Made by a program: the position numbers and the translations under genes. From Parvularcula sp. (GTDB lineage Bacteria > Pseudomonadota > Alphaproteobacteria > Caulobacterales > Parvularculaceae): DNA of 8,876 nt. The notes under the pieces are model-generated. The model was not told where the DNA came from. It saw only the letters and a list, made by a program, of their open reading frames with translations, and did no database searches. Each line of letters begins with the position of its first letter. Positions within the stretch are counted from its first letter, which is position 1. Below are positions 5,644-8,876 of the stretch, one piece after another. Location: assembly GCA_003506635.1 (NCBI GenBank), contig DNZB01000401.1, forward strand, positions 1 through 8,876, written 5' to 3'.

Positions 5644-6585
5644 ATGGCGGCGCACGAACAGAATCGCGTTGACGAAGCCGCCGCCATCTTGCGCGATGGC
5701 GGTCTCGTCGCCATGCCGACCGAGACCGTTTACGGCCTTGCGGCGGACGCGGCGAACGACCGCGCCGTCGCGCGCATTTATGAAGCGAAGGGCCGCCCGT
5801 CGTTCAATCCTTTGATCGTGCACGTAACGGACCTTGCGATGGCGCGCCGTTACGCGCGCTTTGCGCCGCTCGCCGAGCGGCTGGCGATCGCCTTCTGGCC
5901 GGGGCCGCTGACATTGGTTCTGCCGCGCCGGAGTGAGAGCGGATTGTCTCATCTTGCGACGGCGGGGCTCGACACCGTTGCGCTGCGCGCGCCCGCCCAT
6001 CCCGTCGCACAGGCGCTGCTGGCGGCGACTGGCCGGGGCCTCGCCGCGCCAAGCGCAAATCCGTCAGGATCGGTCAGCCCGACGATGGCGGCGCATGTAC
6101 GGGATGGGCTCGGCGACAAGGTGGATTTCATTCTCGACGGCGGGGCGTGCGCCATCGGCGTCGAATCGACCATCGTGAAGGTCGATGGCGGCCGCGCATC
6201 GGTGCTGCGGCCCGGCGGCGTCGATCGTGCATCGGTCGAGCGCGTCGCTGGTCCGCTGGCGGATGCGGCAGCCGACAAGGTCGAAGCGCCCGGCATGCTG
6301 AAGAGCCATTACGCGCCGCGCGCGCGCCTGCGCCTTGACGCTTCGGCGCCGCGCGCGAACGAGGCCTTTCTCGCCTTCGGGCGAACAAGCGATCACCCTT
6401 ATGTGCTCAACCTCAGCGCCGCGGGCGACATTGTCGAGGCGGCGGCTAATCTTTTTGCGCATTTGCGCGCGCTCGATGCGCTATGCGCGCGCGAAGGCCT
6501 TGACGGCGTCGCTGTTTCGCCGGTTCCGGCGGAGAGCCTTGGCGAAGCGATCAACGACCGGCTGAGACGCGCCGCGGCGCGATGA
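5644..6585 (+). CDS. sua5: L-threonylcarbamoyladenylate synthase, two-domain Sua5 type
   Basis: 313-aa enzyme that makes threonylcarbamoyl-AMP from threonine, bicarbonate and ATP, the first step of N6-threonylcarbamoyladenosine (t6A37) synthesis in ANN-decoding tRNAs; TsaBDE complete the transfer. The YrdC-like domain (about 8-205) shows MPTETVYGLAADA (24-36), the KGRPSFNPLIVHV substrate loop (49-61) and APSANPSGSVSPT (from 135). The GMLKSHYAPRARL linker (HY at 222-223) leads into a Sua5 domain (about 230-313), which distinguishes it from short TsaC. The first ATG is used; its SD is weak (GAGAGAG about 15 nt upstream). The 95-bp gap to the divergent acyl-CoA dehydrogenase must hold both promoters, but no clear -35/-10 pair is visible. 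The stop overlaps the MFS start (ATGA). Confidence 0.95.
   Translation: MAAHEQNRVDEAAAILRDGGLVAMPTETVYGLAADAANDRAVARIYEAKGRPSFNPLIVHVTDLAMARRYARFAPLAERLAIAFWPGPLTLVLPRRSESGLSHLATAGLDTVALRAPAHPVAQALLAATGRGLAAPSANPSGSVSPTMAAHVRDGLGDKVDFILDGGACAIGVESTIVKVDGGRASVLRPGGVDRASVERVAGPLADAAADKVEAPGMLKSHYAPRARLRLDASAPRANEAFLAFGRTSDHPYVLNLSAAGDIVEAAANLFAHLRALDALCAREGLDGVAVSPVPAESLGEAINDRLRRAAAR
6568..6581. repeat. 14-bp perfect palindrome at the sua5 end / MFS start
   Basis: CGCGCCGCGGCGCG reads identically on both strands and ends at the base before the MFS ATG, exactly where an SD would be expected. In RNA it could form a short 5-bp stem with a 4-nt loop and restrict independent initiation, favouring coupling to sua5 translation. 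In such GC-rich DNA it may also be simple codon-driven composition (Arg-Ala-Ala-Ala-Arg). Confidence 0.35.
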
Positions 6586-7757
6586 TGTCTTATTTCCGGA
6601 ATTCGACCGTCAACCTGTTGAACCTGCATTATGCGCTGCGCGTCTTCGCGCACAGCGGCGGCGGCGCCTTTTACGCGGCCTATCTTTACAGGTCTGGATT
6701 GTCAGCGCCGCAGACGCTTGCGGCGCTCGCATGCGTCTTCATCGTCCGCTTCGCCTTCAGGCCGCTAGTCCTGCCAATCGCGGTGCGAACAGGCCTGCGA
6801 CCGGTCCTTGTCGCGGGCGTTCTTGCCAGCGCGCTTCAATATCTGGCGCTTGGAAGCGTAAACGGCGTCGGCGTCCCCCTCTACATTCTGATTGTGCTCG
6901 CGGCGATCGGCGACAGCTTTTACTGGACGGCTTATCACGCCTATTTCGCCGCGCTCGGCGATAATGACGCGCGCGGGCGCCAGGTAGGCGCGCGCGAGGC
7001 GATCGCAGCCGTCGCCGGCATGGCGAGTCCTTTAATCGCCGGCTGGATGCTGAACGCATACGGCCCGCAGACCGCGTTTGCGGCGACCGCCGCGTTTCTC
7101 GCCATTTCCGCCGCGCCGCTGTTGCGGACGCCCGAGGTCAAGGTCGCAAGGCGCGTACCGCGCGCCTTTCGCGCCGCACGCATGAGTCTATTTATTTTCG
7201 CGGCCGATGGATGGATGGCCGCAGGCTGGATCATCACCTGGCAGGTCGCGCTCTTTTTGACGCTTGGCGAAAATTATCTCGCATTCGGCGGGGCGATGGC
7301 GCTCGCCGCGCTCGCCGGGGCGGGCGCAGGCCTCGCGCTTGGCGCTTACGTCGACCGCGGGCGGGGTGCAGCGATGGCGACGGCGGCGACAGGCTTTCTG
7401 GCGGTTGTCATCGCGTTGCGCGCCGGATCTGTCGGCGCGCCCGCGCTGGCGATCAGCGCCAATGCGTTGGGCGCGCTCGCCGCGTGTCTTCTTGTTCCCG
7501 TGCAGATGACGCCGGTCTACACGATCGCGAAAAGCGCGCCTTGCCCTTTAAGGTTTCAACTTTTCTGCGAAGCCGGCTGGGACGCCGGCGGCGCGTCGGG
7601 TTTGCTCTTTTGCGCGCTGCTGTTGTCGCTCGGTGCGCCGCTCGGCGCGGCCGTCGCTGCGGGGATGCCCGGCGCGGCCGCGATTTTCTATCTTTTGCGC
7701 CGCTATTACGGCCGCGCTGCGCGGACCGCCGTAGCCGCTGCGAACCAGGTCCTATAG
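6582..7757 (+). CDS. Major facilitator superfamily (MFS) transporter
   Basis: 391-aa integral inner-membrane protein with about 11-12 hydrophobic segments rich in Ala, Leu and Gly. The N-terminal bundle has a short cytoplasmic loop VRTGLRPVL between helices 2 and 3, where MFS motif A sits. A basic central loop KVARRVPRAFRAAR (about 187-200) precedes the second bundle, which carries GAYVDRGRG in the equivalent loop, a remnant of the GxxxDRxGRR pattern. A polar helix DSFYWTAYHAYFAALGDNDARG (about 111-132) may line the substrate path. The substrate is unknown. It starts inside the sua5 stop (ATGATG; either Met could be used) with no independent SD, so it is probably translationally coupled, although a functional link to t6A is not implied. 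Its last 6 bp overlap the lipoprotein gene on the other strand. Confidence 0.88.
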   Translation: MMSYFRNSTVNLLNLHYALRVFAHSGGGAFYAAYLYRSGLSAPQTLAALACVFIVRFAFRPLVLPIAVRTGLRPVLVAGVLASALQYLALGSVNGVGVPLYILIVLAAIGDSFYWTAYHAYFAALGDNDARGRQVGAREAIAAVAGMASPLIAGWMLNAYGPQTAFAATAAFLAISAAPLLRTPEVKVARRVPRAFRAARMSLFIFAADGWMAAGWIITWQVALFLTLGENYLAFGGAMALAALAGAGAGLALGAYVDRGRGAAMATAATGFLAVVIALRAGSVGAPALAISANALGALAACLLVPVQMTPVYTIAKSAPCPLRFQLFCEAGWDAGGASGLLFCALLLSLGAPLGAAVAAGMPGAAAIFYLLRRYYGRAARTAVAAANQVL

Positions 7758-8594
7758 GGGTTTGCGGAAGCGCAGCGCGAATTGATCGGTCTTGCCGCGG
7801 ATAGCGGGGTCAAACACGGTGACCGTGCGAGAATCGTCCGGATTGGCGAGAAAATCGCTTTCGCTTTCAAGCTTGAAGCCGGCCGCCTCGGCCATCGCGA
7901 CGACAACCGCGCGATCGACGCGGTGGAGGGTATGGCCGACAGCTTCCGGCGCGCCCGCGACCGCCGAATGGTCGATCACCGCAAAAACCCCGCCTGGCTT
8001 CAAGATGCGAAAAATCTCCGCGTAGCTCTTCGCTGGATCGCCGAGTATTTGGCCCTCGCCCGGCGTATAGTATAACTCATGCGGGCCCTGCACCCAGGTC
8101 GCAACATCAATGCTTGCGTCAGCCGCATCAAGCGCGTCGAAATTCGACAGGGACTGACGCACATTGGCGAGGCGGCCGTCCTTCAGGCGCGCGTCGATCT
8201 GCTCGCCGACGAACGCAAGAAAGCCATCGGGATTTTGCATGACGACGGAGCCGCCGGGGCCGGCGATGCTCGACAAAAGCTCCGTATACCAACCACCACC
8301 CGCTTCCAATTCGAAAATCGCCATGCCGGGGCCTGCCTGAAAAAATTCAAGCGCGGCGGCGGGCTTGCGGCGTTCGTCCTCGGCGCGATCGGCTTGCAGC
8401 CTCCGGCTGTCGCCGACCGCCGCCGCCGCGATCGCGGCGAAGTCCAGGGCGGCGGGCATCGACCCCGCGGCTGCCGCCATATCCGCGTCGGCCGCATCCG
8501 CGGGCGGCGGCGCGGCAGTTTCGGCGTCCTTCTTCGAGCAGCCCGCAAGGGCCAATCCGCAGGCAGAAAGCAATAGAATTGACCGCTTCAACAT
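7752..8594 (-). CDS. Lipoprotein with class I SAM-methyltransferase fold (COG4798-like)
   Basis: 280 aa from the ATG at 8594, chosen because GGAGGGG lies six bases upstream and a textbook lipoprotein signal follows: KR, a hydrophobic core and a lipobox LAGC (Cys19). The frame is open another 78 codons upstream, but that stretch is low in plausibility. Ser20 after Cys19 favours outer-membrane sorting. A low-complexity Ala/Asp/Pro linker (24-50) precedes a Rossmann-like domain: FELEAGGGWYTELL (94-107, motif I), a QGPHELYYTPGEG loop (169-181), RILKPGGVFAVIDHSA (196-211, motif V region) and AEAAGF near the end. This matches the predicted methyltransferase group COG4798, often found with export signals. 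Motif I has Glu-Leu-Glu rather than Asp-x-Gly, so SAM binding is not assured. The substrate is unknown. Confidence 0.88.
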   Translation of the reverse strand: MLKRSILLLSACGLALAGCSKKDAETAAPPPADAADADMAAAAGSMPAALDFAAIAAAAVGDSRRLQADRAEDERRKPAAALEFFQAGPGMAIFELEAGGGWYTELLSSIAGPGGSVVMQNPDGFLAFVGEQIDARLKDGRLANVRQSLSNFDALDAADASIDVATWVQGPHELYYTPGEGQILGDPAKSYAEIFRILKPGGVFAVIDHSAVAGAPEAVGHTLHRVDRAVVVAMAEAAGFKLESESDFLANPDDSRTVTVFDPAIRGKTDQFALRFRKPL

Positions 8595-8709
8595 GAAGGC
8601 CCCCTCCAAGGTTTGTCGGAGATTACACCGTCCGCCTTCAGGGTTGGAAGAGCAAGAATTCGCCGCTTGACGTCGGTTTGCCGGCGCGCGCACTCTTTTC
8701 GCCGTATCC

Positions 8710-8876
8710 ATGGAGTGGGCCTTGCAGTCGCTTTCCTCGACTGACGCCGAAGCTATCAGCGCCATTGTCGGCGCTAAAGGCGTCATCGCGCCAAGCGAGT
8801 GGGCGGGGTACAATATCGAATGGCGCAAACGCTGGCGCGGCGCTCCGTCGCTGGTGATCGCGCCGGAGAGCGTCTC
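8710..8876 (+). CDS. FAD-binding oxidoreductase, N-terminal fragment (GlcD / D-2-hydroxyacid type)
   Basis: The frame is open from 8671 (in-frame TGA at 8668) to the window edge. From the ATG at 8710 it gives 55 residues, including the stretch AISAIVGAKGVIA, then EWAGYNIEWRKRWRG and APSLVIAPESV. The pattern 'lxxivGxxgv ... yxxdwrgxxrG ... avvxPxs(t/v)eEV' is the usual N-terminus of VAO/PCMH-fold FAD-linked oxidases related to D-2-hydroxyglutarate and D-lactate dehydrogenase, just before the FAD-binding PP loop. The ATG has no SD, whereas a TTG at 8722 has GGAG six bases upstream and may be the true start. The gene diverges from the lipoprotein gene across about 115 bp. The flavin site and substrate residues lie outside the window, so the assignment rests on the first 55 residues. 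Confidence 0.72.
   Translation, partial: MEWALQSLSSTDAEAISAIVGAKGVIAPSEWAGYNIEWRKRWRGAPSLVIAPESV

Noticed and set aside
5545..6000. 151-aa minus-strand ORF opposite sua5
   Set aside because: Arg-rich, without domain signatures, and fully antisense to a clearly conserved gene.
7211..7804. 197-aa plus-strand ORF within the MFS gene
   Set aside because: Extremely Arg-rich alternate frame of a transmembrane protein, a standard artefact in GC-rich DNA.
8595..8828. 78-codon upstream extension of the lipoprotein frame
   Set aside because: The extension has no SD and would bury a perfect signal peptide and lipobox in the interior. The ATG at 8594 has a strong SD.

Overview
The window is GC-rich (about 60-65% in most genes) and densely packed, with SD-led starts and short gaps. 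It looks like an alphaproteobacterial chromosome. The support is the HSDL2-type SDR, the DmdC-type acyl-CoA dehydrogenase with both accessory domains, a full-length Sua5 and the strong G/C third-position bias. The genus cannot be named from the sequence. No rRNA, tRNA, IS element, integrase or CRISPR array was seen, and no gene-free stretch exceeds 300 bases; the longest gap is about 200 bp, at 2752-2948.

Layout. Positions 1-84 hold the 3' end of a small plus-strand protein with a CxxC knuckle and a histidine-rich tail. A minus-strand block follows, in transcription order: a membrane-anchored metallophosphoesterase (2751-1807), an HSDL2-like short-chain dehydrogenase (1757-873) and an uncharacterised 257-aa protein (869-96). 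The last starts three bases after the SDR stop, in the same frame, and is visibly AT-richer than its neighbours. Next comes a minus-strand type II toxin-antitoxin pair: an AbrB/MazE-fold antitoxin (3685-3401) and a Doc/Fic-fold toxin (3392-2949). It has its own AT-rich promoter embedded in a symmetric operator (3700-3744). Upstream lies a 599-aa acyl-CoA dehydrogenase (5548-3749, minus).

From 5644 the plus strand carries sua5 (tRNA t6A synthesis), overlapped by 4 nt by an MFS transporter. The MFS gene collides tail to tail with a minus-strand lipoprotein that has a SAM-methyltransferase fold (8594-7752); the shared palindrome CTATAG supplies both stop codons. The window ends inside the start of a plus-strand FAD-binding oxidoreductase.

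The acyl-CoA dehydrogenase and HSDL2-like SDR suggest a fatty-acid or acyl-CoA metabolic neighbourhood, into which the toxin-antitoxin module and probably the 257-aa gene were inserted. The items most worth a second look are the uncharacterised 257-aa protein with UDG-like motif spacing, the Doc toxin paired with a swapped-hairpin antitoxin rather than Phd, together with its operator, and the lipoprotein methyltransferase.
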